Assembly (NCBI RefSeq): GCF_002192455.1
Contig: NZ_CP021744.1
Location: 5,055,501 to 5,119,500, forward strand
DNA from: Streptomyces albireticuli
GTDB lineage: Bacteria > Actinomycetota > Actinomycetes > Streptomycetales > Streptomycetaceae
Direction of reading: 5' to 3'
DNA length: 64,000 bases
Shown here: positions 10,687-19,039 of the stretch, in pieces
Layout: every line of letters starts with the position of its first letter
Position numbering within the stretch: the first letter of the stretch is position 1
Notes under the pieces: generated by a model
The model's database searches: none
Told to the model about the DNA's origin: nothing
What the model saw: the letters and a program-made list of their open reading frames with translations, nothing else
Made by a program: the position numbers and the translations under genes

Positions 10687-10732
10687 GCCCCGGCGGGCCG
10701 GTACGAACCCTGTACGAGTCAGGAGTCACACC

Positions 10733-11755
10733 ATGACGCAGCACAGCACGCTGGGCGTCGCCGTCGTCGGCACCGGGCGGATGGGCGCCGACCACGTCCG
10801 GCGGCTCGACGCGGTCGTCAGCGGCGCGCGGGTGACGGCCGTGGTCGACATCGACGGCGACCGGGCCAAAGGCACAGCCCGCGGCCTCGCGGGCTGCACG
10901 GCCTACACCGACGCGGCCGCCGCCATGGCCGCGCCCGACGTGGACGCCGTGCTGATCGCCTCGCCCGGACCGGCCCACGAGGCGGCGCTGCTGGCCGCGT
11001 TCGCGCACGACCTGCCGGTGCTGTGCGAGAAGCCGCTCACGCCGGACGCCGCGGCGGCGCTGCGGGTGATGGAGGCCGAGACCCGGCTCGGCCACCGGCG
11101 CGTACAGGTCGGCTTCATGCGCCGGTACGACGCCGAGTACCTGCGGCTCAAGGCCCTGCTGGACGGCGGCGGGCTGGGCCGGCCGCTGATGCTGCACTGC
11201 CGGCACCGCAACGTCGGCACGCCGCCCGGCTTCACCGAGCAGATGATGATCAACGACTCGGTGGTGCACGAGATCGACGCGGCCCGCTGGCTGCTCGGCC
11301 AGGAGATCACCGCCGTCACCGTCCTGCGGCCCCGCCCCTCGGCGGGCGCGCCCGAGGGCCTGGGCGACCCCCAGCTCGTCCTTCTGGAGACCGCCGGCGG
11401 CGCGGTCGTCGACGTGGAGGTCTTCGTCAACTGCGGCTTCGGCTACCAGGTGAGCTGCGAGGCCGTCGGCGAGCGCGGCGCCGCCCGGCTCGGCGACGAC
11501 CACGGGCTGTACGTGACCGCGGCCGGCCGCTGGGGCGGCGAGATCGCGCAGGACTACGTGGTCCGCTTCGAGGACGCCTACGACCGCCAGGTGCAGCGCT
11601 GGGTCGACGCCACCCGGCGCGGGGAGACCGAGGGTCCGAGTGTCTGGGACGGCTACGCGGCGGCGGCCGTGTGCGAGGCGGGCGTACGGGCCCAGGCGAC
11701 GGGCGCCCGGGTCACGGTGGAACTGGCGGCGCGGCCCGCGCTGTACGGAGGCTGA
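10733..11755 (+). CDS. iolG: Inositol 2-dehydrogenase, Gfo/Idh/MocA family
   Basis: This 340-residue NAD(P)-dependent dehydrogenase likely oxidises myo-inositol to scyllo-inosose, the first step of the pathway. The Rossmann motif GTGRMG lies at about residues 13-18. The family's EKPL motif (CEKPLT) supplies the catalytic Lys, and a DSVVHEIDAARWL segment supplies the later catalytic Asp/His. An AGGAG precedes the ATG by a normal distance. It follows the IolE/IolI-like gene by 46 bp and precedes a second dehydrogenase by 5 bp, so all three are probably co-transcribed. Confidence 0.88.
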   Translation: MTQHSTLGVAVVGTGRMGADHVRRLDAVVSGARVTAVVDIDGDRAKGTARGLAGCTAYTDAAAAMAAPDVDAVLIASPGPAHEAALLAAFAHDLPVLCEKPLTPDAAAALRVMEAETRLGHRRVQVGFMRRYDAEYLRLKALLDGGGLGRPLMLHCRHRNVGTPPGFTEQMMINDSVVHEIDAARWLLGQEITAVTVLRPRPSAGAPEGLGDPQLVLLETAGGAVVDVEVFVNCGFGYQVSCEAVGERGAARLGDDHGLYVTAAGRWGGEIAQDYVVRFEDAYDRQVQRWVDATRRGETEGPSVWDGYAAAAVCEAGVRAQATGARVTVELAARPALYGG

Positions 11756-11760
11756 GCGGG

Positions 11761-12774
11761 ATGGGCACCGGGATGCGCGTCGGCCTGCTCGGCGCGGGGC
11801 GCATCGGCGCCCGCCACGCGGCGTCCCTGGCCGGGACGGACGGCGTCGCCGGGCTGGTGGTCGCGGACGCCGACCCGGACCGGGCGGCGGCCGTGGCCCG
11901 GGAGACCGGCGCCCGGCCCGCGCGCTCGGTGGACGAGGTGTTCACCACGGCAGGCGTCGACGCGGTGGTCGTCGCCACCCCGACCGCCACGCACGCCGGG
12001 CTGGTCGGCCGGGCCGCGCGGGCCGGGCTCCCCGTGTTCTGCGAGAAGCCCCTCGCACCGGACGTCGCGGGCACGGAAGCCACCCTGCGCGCGGCCGCGG
12101 CGGCGGGCACCCTGCTCCAGATCGGCTTCCAGCGGCGCTTCGACGCCGGGTTCCTGGCGGCCCGCGAGGCCCTGCGGAGCGGGGCGCTGGGGCGCGTGCA
12201 CACCATCCGCTGCGTCACCTCGGACGCGGCGCCGCCGCCCGCCGACTTCCTCGCCCGGTCCGGCGGGCTGATCCACGACTGCATGATCCACGACTTCGAC
12301 GCCGTACGGTGGCTGACGGGCCGTGAGGTGGTGGAGGTGTACGCCCGCGGCTCGGACGCCGGGGGAGCCCTCTACCGCGAGGCGGGGGACGTCGACACGG
12401 CCTGCGCCCTCCTCACCCTCGACGACGGCACGCTCGTCACGGCCACCGCGACCCGCTGCAACGGCGCGGGCTACGACGTCCGCACGGAGCTGTCCGGCGA
12501 GCGGGACCAGTGGGTGGCCGGGCTGGCCGCCCGTACGCCCGTGACCTCCGCCGAACCGGGCCGCTCCACACCGCCGGAGCGGCCGTGGGCGGACTTCCTG
12601 GAGCGCTTCGCGGACGCGTACCGCGCGGAGCTGGCGGCCTTCGTCCGCGCCGCGCGGGGCGAGGCGCCCAACCCCTGCCCCGGCGAGGAGGGGCTGCGCG
12701 CGCTGCGGATCGCCGTGGCCTGCGAGACGTCCCGGCGGGAGGGGCGGCCGGTGCGGCTGCCGGAGGCGGCGTGA
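11761..12774 (+). CDS. Second Gfo/Idh/MocA oxidoreductase of the inositol cluster
   Basis: This 337-residue protein has a GAGRIG nucleotide-binding loop near residue 10, CEKPLAP with the catalytic Lys, and a C-terminal DCMIHDFDAVRWL segment like that of IolG. It may act on scyllo-inositol or another isomer. The sequence alone does not settle the substrate. The ATG at 11761 lies 5 bp after the iolG stop; a second in-frame ATG at 11773 would also fit the family. It is the last gene of the plus-strand iol set. Confidence 0.85.
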   Translation: MGTGMRVGLLGAGRIGARHAASLAGTDGVAGLVVADADPDRAAAVARETGARPARSVDEVFTTAGVDAVVVATPTATHAGLVGRAARAGLPVFCEKPLAPDVAGTEATLRAAAAAGTLLQIGFQRRFDAGFLAAREALRSGALGRVHTIRCVTSDAAPPPADFLARSGGLIHDCMIHDFDAVRWLTGREVVEVYARGSDAGGALYREAGDVDTACALLTLDDGTLVTATATRCNGAGYDVRTELSGERDQWVAGLAARTPVTSAEPGRSTPPERPWADFLERFADAYRAELAAFVRAARGEAPNPCPGEEGLRALRIAVACETSRREGRPVRLPEAA

Positions 12775-13024
12775 GCCGCCCCCGGGCCTGAGACGTACCC
12801 GGGCCGTATCCGAACCGCGCACGCGCCGCCTCCCCCGTGCCGTCATCCTCCGGTTACGAGCGTCACGTTTCCGCGAGCCTTGCGTCACAGGAGTCCGACA
12901 GGCGTCCCCGCCTGGTCACTCTGCGTCGTTCCCCGGGCGCAGGCTCAAGTGATCGAGACAGCCGACCCGCGGCTCCCCCACGGATCCCCCTCCGTCGCCG
13001 CGGTACGGCGGAGAGGCGCGAGAG

Positions 13025-13231
13025 ATGACCGACCGTCGACTCTGGTCCTACAAGGAGATCGCGGCGCACATCGGTGTGCAGACCGACACCGTCCGGACCT
13101 ATCGCAAGCACGGCATGCTTCCCGCCCCCGACCTCACGGAGGGCGGCAAGCCCTACTGGTTCGCGGACACGATCCGCGCCTGGGTCGCCGAACGGCCCGG
13201 CAACCGCTCCCGCCGCGACCAGAAGGGCTGA
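13025..13231 (+). CDS. Small helix-turn-helix DNA-binding protein
   Basis: This 68-residue protein looks like a single winged-helix/MerR-N-terminus or excisionase-like domain: WSYKEIAAHIGVQTDTVRTY is a helix-turn-helix, followed by a GMLPAPD turn and a PYWFADTIRAWV helix. It has no effector domain. A GGAGAGG sits just upstream of the ATG. Proteins of this kind are small transcription factors or recombination directionality factors. No integrase is nearby, so a stand-alone regulator is more likely. The target is unknown. Confidence 0.75.
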   Translation: MTDRRLWSYKEIAAHIGVQTDTVRTYRKHGMLPAPDLTEGGKPYWFADTIRAWVAERPGNRSRRDQKG

Positions 13232-13260
13232 CCGGCCCGGAGAACCGGACCCGGCCGGTC

Positions 13261-13656
13261 CTACGCCTCCGAGCCGCCGCTTCCGTACGGGCGGGTGAGG
13301 AGCTCCATGTAGTGGCCGGACGGGTCCAGGAAGTACACGCCGTAGCCGCCGTCGTTGCGGTTGATCTCGCCGGGCCTCCGCCCGGCGGGGTCGGCGAAGA
13401 ACGCGGTGCCGGTGGCCTTGATCCGGTCGAACATGGCGGGGAACTCCGCCTCGGGCACCAGGAACGCGTAGTGCTGGGGGGTGATGCTCCCGGGGTCGAC
13501 GGTGGCGTAGTCCAGGGCGACGCCGTTGCCGGTGACGACGGGCAGGAACGGGCCGGCCGGCTCGCCGACCTCCAGTCCCAGGATCCCGGCCAGGAAGGCG
13601 GCGGCGGCCTCGCGGTCGCGGGAGTGGACGATGGTGTGGTTCAGCTCGACTGACAT
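13261..13656 (-). CDS. VOC-superfamily protein (glyoxalase/dioxygenase fold)
   Basis: This 131-residue cytoplasmic protein begins VELNHTIVHSRD and ends with DPSGHYMELLTRPYG, the paired beta-alpha-beta-beta-beta units of the vicinal-oxygen-chelate fold. His and Glu residues sit where metal ligands occur (NHTIVH, HYAF, HYMEL). The substrate cannot be inferred. The ATG at 13656 has GGAGG ten bases upstream and matches the family N-terminus, so the longer frame starting at 13731 is rejected. Confidence 0.85.
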   Translation of the reverse strand: MSVELNHTIVHSRDREAAAAFLAGILGLEVGEPAGPFLPVVTGNGVALDYATVDPGSITPQHYAFLVPEAEFPAMFDRIKATGTAFFADPAGRRPGEINRNDGGYGVYFLDPSGHYMELLTRPYGSGGSEA

Positions 13657-13827
13657 GGGTGGAATGCCTCCAACGGGCATCTCACAGACACCTCCGCGCT
13701 CCACCGTGGCGGTGGCAGCGTGCGATGCCATGACGGTTTCCTATCACACGTATTCGCGGCCCCGACGCGCCCGCCGCCGGAGCCCGGGAGTCCGGTCCGG
13801 TGCGGGCGGGATCGTAAGCTCGGGGGC

Positions 13828-15945
13828 ATGACCTGGTCGAGTGCGCTACGGAAGTCCGTTCGGGCCGGCCTCACGGTCGAGCGGACCCCCCTCACGCCGC
13901 TCCTCGCCCTGCGCGGCACCCTCGGGGTCGCGATCGTGATCGGGCTGATGCTGTGGCTCGGGACGCCCAAGCTCGCGGTGTCGTCCGCGTTCGGCGCCTT
14001 CGCCGCGGGCGTGGCCACCTTCCAGCGCAGCTGGCGGCCCCGGCCCGTGCTGGCCCTCGCGGTGGCGGTCGGCCTCGCCGTCAGCACCTTCCTCGGCTAC
14101 GTCGCCGCCGCCGACCACCTCGCCTTCGCCGTGCTGCTGGGCGTCTGGACGCTGCTGGCGGGCATGGCGTGGGCCATCGGCCCGGTGTCGGGCCTGGTCG
14201 CGACCCAGACCATCGCCGTCATGCTGGTCACCGTCACCCTGCCGACCTCCGTGGCCGGCGCCCTGCACCACGCCGGGCTGATCGCCTTCGGCGGGCTCGT
14301 CCAGGCCGCGCTCATCGTGCTGCTGCCCATCAGACCCTGGGGCCTCCAGCGGGACGCGCTCGCCGACGCGCTGGCCGCGGAGGCGGACTACGCCCGCCGG
14401 CTCCGCCACGACCCGGTGGCACGCTTCGACCCGCAGCCGCTCATGGACGCCCGCGAGGCCGCCGAGCTGACGCCGCGCCAGGCCCGCAGCCGGCCGCGGC
14501 AGCTGGGCGGGCCGCGCGGCGTCGCCGAGCGGATCCGGCCGGTGCTCGCCTCGCTCGCCGACCCCGTCCTGGGCGCGCCCGCCGAGGGCCCCGAGCGCGA
14601 CCGGGCGCGCGACCTGCTGGGCGCCGCGGGCTCCGTCCTCGACTCGGTGGCGCGCGCCATCCGCTGGGGCAGGCCCGTGCGGCTCTCGCCCGAGGCGGTG
14701 GACACACTGGAGGTGCCCGAGTCCGGGCCCATACTCGACGGCGCCGCGCGGCGCTCCGCGCTCCGGCTCATCGCCCTGCTCGGCGACGCGGTCGAGGCCA
14801 CCGACGAGCCCGTCCGCACCACCGCCCCGCAGAACGGGGACCCGAAGCGGGAGCCCGGCAAGGAACACCGGCACCTGCTGCGGCCCTCCGTGCCCCGGCT
14901 GGTCCCGGTCGCCCTGCGCGCGCTGCGCCGCGAGGCGCGCTGGTCCTCGCCGATCGGCCGGCACGGCGTACGCATAACGGTGGTCGCGCTGATCGGCTAC
15001 GCGCTCGGCAGCGCCCTCCCGCTGGGGCACGGCTACTGGGTGCCGCTGACCTCGGTGATGGTGATGCGGCCCGACTTCGGGCAGACGTACTCGCGCGGCG
15101 TCGGCCGCTTCGTGGGCACCGTGGTAGGCGTGCTGATCGCCGGTGCTCTGATGGCCGCCTTCCACCCCGGCACCTGGGTGTGCGCGGCGCTCGCGGTGCT
15201 CTGCATCGGGCTGATGTACCTGCTGATGGGCACGGGCTACAGCGTGGCGTCGGCCTGCATCGCCGGGTACGTCGTCTTCCTGCTCGGCATCGCGGGCGAG
15301 GGCTGGTCGCAGACCGTGCAGGCGCGCGTGGCCCTCACCCTGCTCGGCGGGCTGCTCGCGATGGCCGCGTACGCCCTGTTCCCCACCTGGGAGACGCCCC
15401 GGCTGCGGGACCGGCTGGGCGACTGGCTGGAGGCCAACGGCCGCTACTCCCTCGCCGTGCTCGGCGCGTTCGCCGAGCCCGCCGAGGCCAAGCCGCGGCG
15501 GGTGCGCGAGGCGCTGCTCGACTCCCGGGCGGCGCGCACGGCCTGGGAGGACGCGGCCGCCCGCGCCCTCACCGAGCCCGTGCGCCACCGCGGCATCTCC
15601 CGCACCGCCGAGCGGGCGGCGGAGTCCGCGCTGGCGACGATGGGCCGGGCGACGATGCTGATGGAGGCCCACCTCCCGGACCGCTCCACCGACCCGTCCA
15701 AGGGCGCCGCCGCCTTCGCCGAGGCCCTCCGCGCCGCCCTCCCCGACACCGCCGCGGCCGTCCGCGAACGCCGCGAACTGGACTGGTCGGCCCCGCGCGC
15801 GGCCCTCGACGCGTGGCGCGCGGAGGCGGGCGACACGGGGGTGGCGGTGCGGGGGGCGGAGCTGCTGATGGAGGCGCTGGAGGAACTGGCGACGGCGCTG
15901 TCGCCGGGGCCGGGCGGGCGGAACCGGGCGGCGCGGCGGGTGTAG
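13828..15945 (+). CDS. FUSC-family membrane protein (aromatic-acid-exporter type)
   Basis: This 705-residue integral membrane protein has two membrane blocks. The first, near residues 20-170, holds about six hydrophobic helices. The second, around 380-520, includes the conserved ALPLGHGYWVPLTSVMVMRPD-type segment seen in FUSC/YccS/AaeB proteins. Cytoplasmic helical regions of about 200 and 190 residues follow each block. Members are proposed secondary transporters for aromatic acids or other small molecules; the substrate here is unknown. The ATG at 13828 follows GGGGG weakly. The gene converges on a TetR gene across a repeat-rich terminator region. Confidence 0.85.
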   Translation: MTWSSALRKSVRAGLTVERTPLTPLLALRGTLGVAIVIGLMLWLGTPKLAVSSAFGAFAAGVATFQRSWRPRPVLALAVAVGLAVSTFLGYVAAADHLAFAVLLGVWTLLAGMAWAIGPVSGLVATQTIAVMLVTVTLPTSVAGALHHAGLIAFGGLVQAALIVLLPIRPWGLQRDALADALAAEADYARRLRHDPVARFDPQPLMDAREAAELTPRQARSRPRQLGGPRGVAERIRPVLASLADPVLGAPAEGPERDRARDLLGAAGSVLDSVARAIRWGRPVRLSPEAVDTLEVPESGPILDGAARRSALRLIALLGDAVEATDEPVRTTAPQNGDPKREPGKEHRHLLRPSVPRLVPVALRALRREARWSSPIGRHGVRITVVALIGYALGSALPLGHGYWVPLTSVMVMRPDFGQTYSRGVGRFVGTVVGVLIAGALMAAFHPGTWVCAALAVLCIGLMYLLMGTGYSVASACIAGYVVFLLGIAGEGWSQTVQARVALTLLGGLLAMAAYALFPTWETPRLRDRLGDWLEANGRYSLAVLGAFAEPAEAKPRRVREALLDSRAARTAWEDAAARALTEPVRHRGISRTAERAAESALATMGRATMLMEAHLPDRSTDPSKGAAAFAEALRAALPDTAAAVRERRELDWSAPRAALDAWRAEAGDTGVAVRGAELLMEALEELATALSPGPGGRNRAARRV

Positions 15946-15989
15946 CGGGGGTGTGGTGGCGGGTGTGGTGCGGGGGTGCGCCTGCGGCG

Positions 15990-16195
15990 GGCCTTTTCCC
16001 CACCCCGCCCCTTCCCGGAACCGGGGGCAAGCCCCCGGGCCCCCTTTCCGCGCTGACGCGCGGTGTCCTCAAGCGCCGGACGGGCTGAAATCAGCCCGTC
16101 CGGCGCTTGAGGACCGGGGTCCGGGGCGGAGCCCCGGTTTCGGGAAGGGGCGGGGCTGGGGAAAGGCCCCGCGCAGCGGCACCCCCACCCCGCAC
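15990..16195. repeat. Pair of inverted GC-rich palindromic repeats between convergent genes
   Basis: Two oppositely oriented copies of a roughly 90-bp element occur here. Each has the order: CCCCGCCCCTTCCCGG arm, a GGGGC/GCCCC palindrome, then CTCAAGCGCCGGACGGGCTG. Related copies are at 20728-21004, 34460-34530 (degenerate) and 50503-50590. They resemble the REP-like intergenic elements common in Streptomyces. Confidence 0.85.
16066..16113. terminator. Bidirectional terminator hairpin
   Basis: The inner ends of the two repeats form a perfect 23-bp inverted repeat (16066-16088 and 16091-16113) around AA. It lies between the ends of the FUSC gene (plus) and the TetR gene (minus), so it can stop transcription from both sides. 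Confidence 0.75.
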
Positions 16196-16217
16196 CCCGC
16201 CGCACCCCCACCGCCCC

Positions 16218-16820
16218 TCACCGCCCCCCGAACAACCGATCCAGATGCCCCGACACCAACCCCAGCGCCTCCTCCGCCGACCAGACCTCCAGCACCGCGT
16301 AACTCGCCAGCCCGTCCACCAGCGCGATCAGCAGCGCCGCCTCCACCTCCGGATCCCGGTCCGCCGCCACCTCCCCGCGCGCCTGCCCCTCCCGCACCCG
16401 CGCCGCGAAGAACGCCCGCAGCCCGGGGATCCCCTCCTTCGCGTGGCGGCGCAGCCGCTCGTCGTGGACGGCCCGGACGAAGTACGCGATCTGTACGAGG
16501 TGGCCCGTACGGCTCTTGTCGTCCAGCGGGAGCATCTCCCGCGCCGACCCCAGCAGGACGTCGCGCGGCGACGGCTCCCCGGAGAGGGTCCGCAGGCGTT
16601 CACCGACGCGCCGCGCGGCGAGGTCGCTGATGTGCTCCAGGGCGAAGACGAGCATCTCGTCCTTGCTGGCGAAGTAGTGCTGGAGCTGGCCCAGCGAGAT
16701 GCCGGCCTCCGCCGCGACGTCCCGCAGGCTCGCGCCGTCGAGCCCCCGCGCACAGGCGATCCGCCAGAGCGCCTCCGCGATCCGGGCGCGGCGCTCCTCG
16801 TGGTCCACGCGCTTCGGCAC
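16218..16820 (-). CDS. TetR-family transcriptional regulator
   Basis: This 200-residue regulator has an N-terminal helix-turn-helix (about residues 10-55, including SLRDVAAEAGISLGQLQHYF) and a helical ligand-binding region resembling the TetR C-terminal BetI/AcrR type. The start is GTG at 16820, with GGAGGG six bases upstream. It is divergent from two PH-domain membrane proteins, and the intergenic space holds two inverted operator-like boxes, so it probably represses itself and them. The ligand is unknown. Confidence 0.92.
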   Translation of the reverse strand: MPKRVDHEERRARIAEALWRIACARGLDGASLRDVAAEAGISLGQLQHYFASKDEMLVFALEHISDLAARRVGERLRTLSGEPSPRDVLLGSAREMLPLDDKSRTGHLVQIAYFVRAVHDERLRRHAKEGIPGLRAFFAARVREGQARGEVAADRDPEVEAALLIALVDGLASYAVLEVWSAEEALGLVSGHLDRLFGGR

Positions 16821-16837
16821 GCCGGTCCCTCCATTTC

Positions 16838-16888
16838 ACAAGTCGTTTGTATTGCTATAGCTTAGCGCCGCCAATACAACTGACTTGG
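16838..16888. promoter_or_regulatory. Paired TetR operator boxes in the divergent promoter
   Basis: A large inverted repeat is formed by CAAGTCGTTTGTATTG (16839-16854) and CAATACAACTGACTTG (16872-16887), 14 of 16 positions matching across a 17-nt spacer. Each arm contains an ACAA-N5-TTG(T/G) box (16838-16850 and 16876-16888), a common form for TetR-family sites. They flank the likely promoter core between the two genes. Confidence 0.65.
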
Positions 16889-16906
16889 AAAGAATCGGGG
16901 GCAGTG

Positions 16907-17434
16907 ATGGCCGCACACCGGCACCACCCACAGGCCGGGCTCCGCCCGCCGCGCCACGCGGCCGACCCGCGCGCCCGCCGCTGGTGGACGGTGCAGGCGC
17001 TGCTCACCCTCAGCGGCCCCCTGCTGCTCACCGCCGTCGCGCTGCTCGTCCTGTCCCTGCTCTTCTTCCCCGGCGCCCTGCCCTGGCTCGGCCCCCTGCT
17101 GCTCGTCGTCCTCGTGCTGCCCGCCCTCGGCTACCTCCTGGCCATGCCGCGCCTGCGGTACCGCGTCCACGCCTGGGAGCTGGGCGAGTCCGCGGTCTAC
17201 GCGGCGAGCGGCTGGTACCGGCACCGGCGCCGCATCGCCCCGCTCTCCCGCGTCCAGACGGTCGACACCACCCGCGGCCCCCTCCAGCGGGCCTTCGGCC
17301 TCGCCACGGTCACCGTCACCACCGCCTCCACGGCCGGCGCCGTGAAGATCCACGGCCTGTCCGACGCCGACGCCCGGCTGCTGGCCGAGCGCGTCGCCGA
17401 CGCGGCCCGCCTGGTCCCGGAGGACGCCTCGTGA
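16907..17434 (+). CDS. PH-domain (DUF304/YdbS-like) membrane protein
   Basis: This 175-residue protein has two adjacent hydrophobic helices (about residues 30-80) followed by a bacterial PH domain with the typical SRVQTVDTTRGPLQRAFGLATV segment. YdbS-type proteins pair with a larger YdbT-type partner, encoded next with a 4-bp overlap. Both are membrane proteins of uncertain role, in some bacteria linked to toxin or antibiotic resistance. The ATG at 16907 is chosen; a GTG at 16904 is an equal alternative. Expression is probably under the divergent TetR protein. Confidence 0.87.
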   Translation: MAAHRHHPQAGLRPPRHAADPRARRWWTVQALLTLSGPLLLTAVALLVLSLLFFPGALPWLGPLLLVVLVLPALGYLLAMPRLRYRVHAWELGESAVYAASGWYRHRRRIAPLSRVQTVDTTRGPLQRAFGLATVTVTTASTAGAVKIHGLSDADARLLAERVADAARLVPEDAS

Positions 17435-18957
17435 GCACGCCCTGGCGCACCCTCGACCCGCGGACCGTCCTCGTCCACTGCGCCTGGCTGGGCGCGCCGC
17501 TCGGCTCGCTCGGCCTCACCGCCCTCGCCACCGGTGGCCGCCTCGACGCCCGCGCCTGGATCACCCTCGGCGTCGTCGGCGCGGTCTTCGCGTGCCTCAC
17601 CACCGCGGGCCTGATCACCTGGCGGCGCACCCGCTACCGCGTCACCGCCGACTCCTTCGAGCTCCGCACCGGCCTGTTCACCCGCCGCACGCGCGCGATA
17701 CCCCTGCGCCGCGTGCGCAACGTCGACCTCACCGCCAACCCCGTCCAGCGCGTGCTCGGCCTCGCCGTGCTGCGCGCCGGCACCGGCGGCCACGGCGGGG
17801 AGCTGTCCCTGGACGCCCTCGCCCGCCCCGAGGCGGTACGGCTGCGGGCCGAGCTCCTCGCCCGCGCCGGGGCCCGCGAGGCCGCCGACCCCGTCCTCGC
17901 CACCGCCGATCCGCGCCGGCTGCGCTACGCCCCCCTCACGTTCTGGGTCTTCGGCGGCGTCTTCGTCACCGCCGGCGCGCTCTGGCGGGTCCTCGACGGC
18001 ATCGGCGTCGAACCCTGGCGGATCGGCGTCGTCCGCCGGGCCTTCCAGGAGTTCGGGCACAGCGCCCTCTGGCTCACCGTCCCGCTCGCCCTCCTGGCCG
18101 TCACCCTCCTCGGCGTCGTCGGTGCCGTGGCGCTGTACGCCGAGAACTGGTGGAACTACCGCCTGGAGTGGACCGACGCCGACACCCTGCGCGTCCGCCG
18201 GGGCCTGTTCACCACCCGCTCCGTCTCCGTCGAACGCGCCCGGCTGCGCGGGGTGACCCTGCGCGAGCCGCTGCTGCTGCGCGCCGGCGGCGGCGCCTCC
18301 GTACGGGCGGTGGCGGGCGGTCTCGGCGACCGGGAGGAGAACCGCCGGCGGAGCGTCGTCCTGCCGCCCGCCCCGCGCGCGGAGGCGCTGCGGGTGTGCG
18401 CGGGCGTGCTCGGCGGGGCGGACGGGGCGGACGGGGCGGGCGGGGCCGGTGCGTCCGCCCTGTCCGGCGAGGCCGTGGACGGGGGCGGGCTGCGGCCGCA
18501 CCCGCGCGCCGCCCTCCGCCGCCGGGTCGTACGCGCCCTCGCCTGGGCGGTCCCGCTGCCCACCGCGGCCCTCGCCGTGACCGGGTGGCTGTTCGCGCCC
18601 GTCCTGCTGTACTGCGCGGCGGGCTACGCGCTGCTGGCGGCGCCGCTCGCGTACGCCCTGGCGCGGGACGCCTACCGCGGCCTCGGGCACGGGGTGCGGG
18701 GCCGCCACCTGGTCGTACGGTCGGGCACCTTCGGGCGGGAGACGACCGTCCTGGAGCGCCGGGCCGTCCAGGCGTGGACGTTCACGGACACCCCGTCCGG
18801 CCGCCGGAACGGGCTCGTCACCGCGACGGCGGCCGTCGCCGGGGGAGAGGACGGATACCGCATTCGGGATATGTCGGCGGATGACGCGGCACTCTTCGCG
18901 GACGCCGCAACTCCGGGCATCCTGGCGGAATTTCTCGCACCTTCGTCCGTACGCTGA
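17431..18957 (+). CDS. PH-domain (DUF304/YdbT-like) membrane protein with three PH repeats
   Basis: This 508-residue integral membrane protein has hydrophobic helix pairs near residues 15-65, 170-240 and 365-410. Each pair is followed by a bacterial PH segment, including IPLRRVRNVDLTANPVQRVLG, VSVERARLRGVTLREPLLL and VLERRAVQAWTFTDTPSGR. This is the YdbT layout. Its GTG start overlaps the upstream stop (GTGA), which makes the two proteins likely partners in one complex. The reaction, if any, is unknown. Confidence 0.87.
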   Translation: MSTPWRTLDPRTVLVHCAWLGAPLGSLGLTALATGGRLDARAWITLGVVGAVFACLTTAGLITWRRTRYRVTADSFELRTGLFTRRTRAIPLRRVRNVDLTANPVQRVLGLAVLRAGTGGHGGELSLDALARPEAVRLRAELLARAGAREAADPVLATADPRRLRYAPLTFWVFGGVFVTAGALWRVLDGIGVEPWRIGVVRRAFQEFGHSALWLTVPLALLAVTLLGVVGAVALYAENWWNYRLEWTDADTLRVRRGLFTTRSVSVERARLRGVTLREPLLLRAGGGASVRAVAGGLGDREENRRRSVVLPPAPRAEALRVCAGVLGGADGADGAGGAGASALSGEAVDGGGLRPHPRAALRRRVVRALAWAVPLPTAALAVTGWLFAPVLLYCAAGYALLAAPLAYALARDAYRGLGHGVRGRHLVVRSGTFGRETTVLERRAVQAWTFTDTPSGRRNGLVTATAAVAGGEDGYRIRDMSADDAALFADAATPGILAEFLAPSSVR

Positions 18958-19039
18958 AGTTTTTTTCCCACTTTTCGTTATCCCGCGTACCCTCTCGCGT
19001 CTCCCATGTGTCGGACCGAACGGAATGAGGTGGCGGAGC

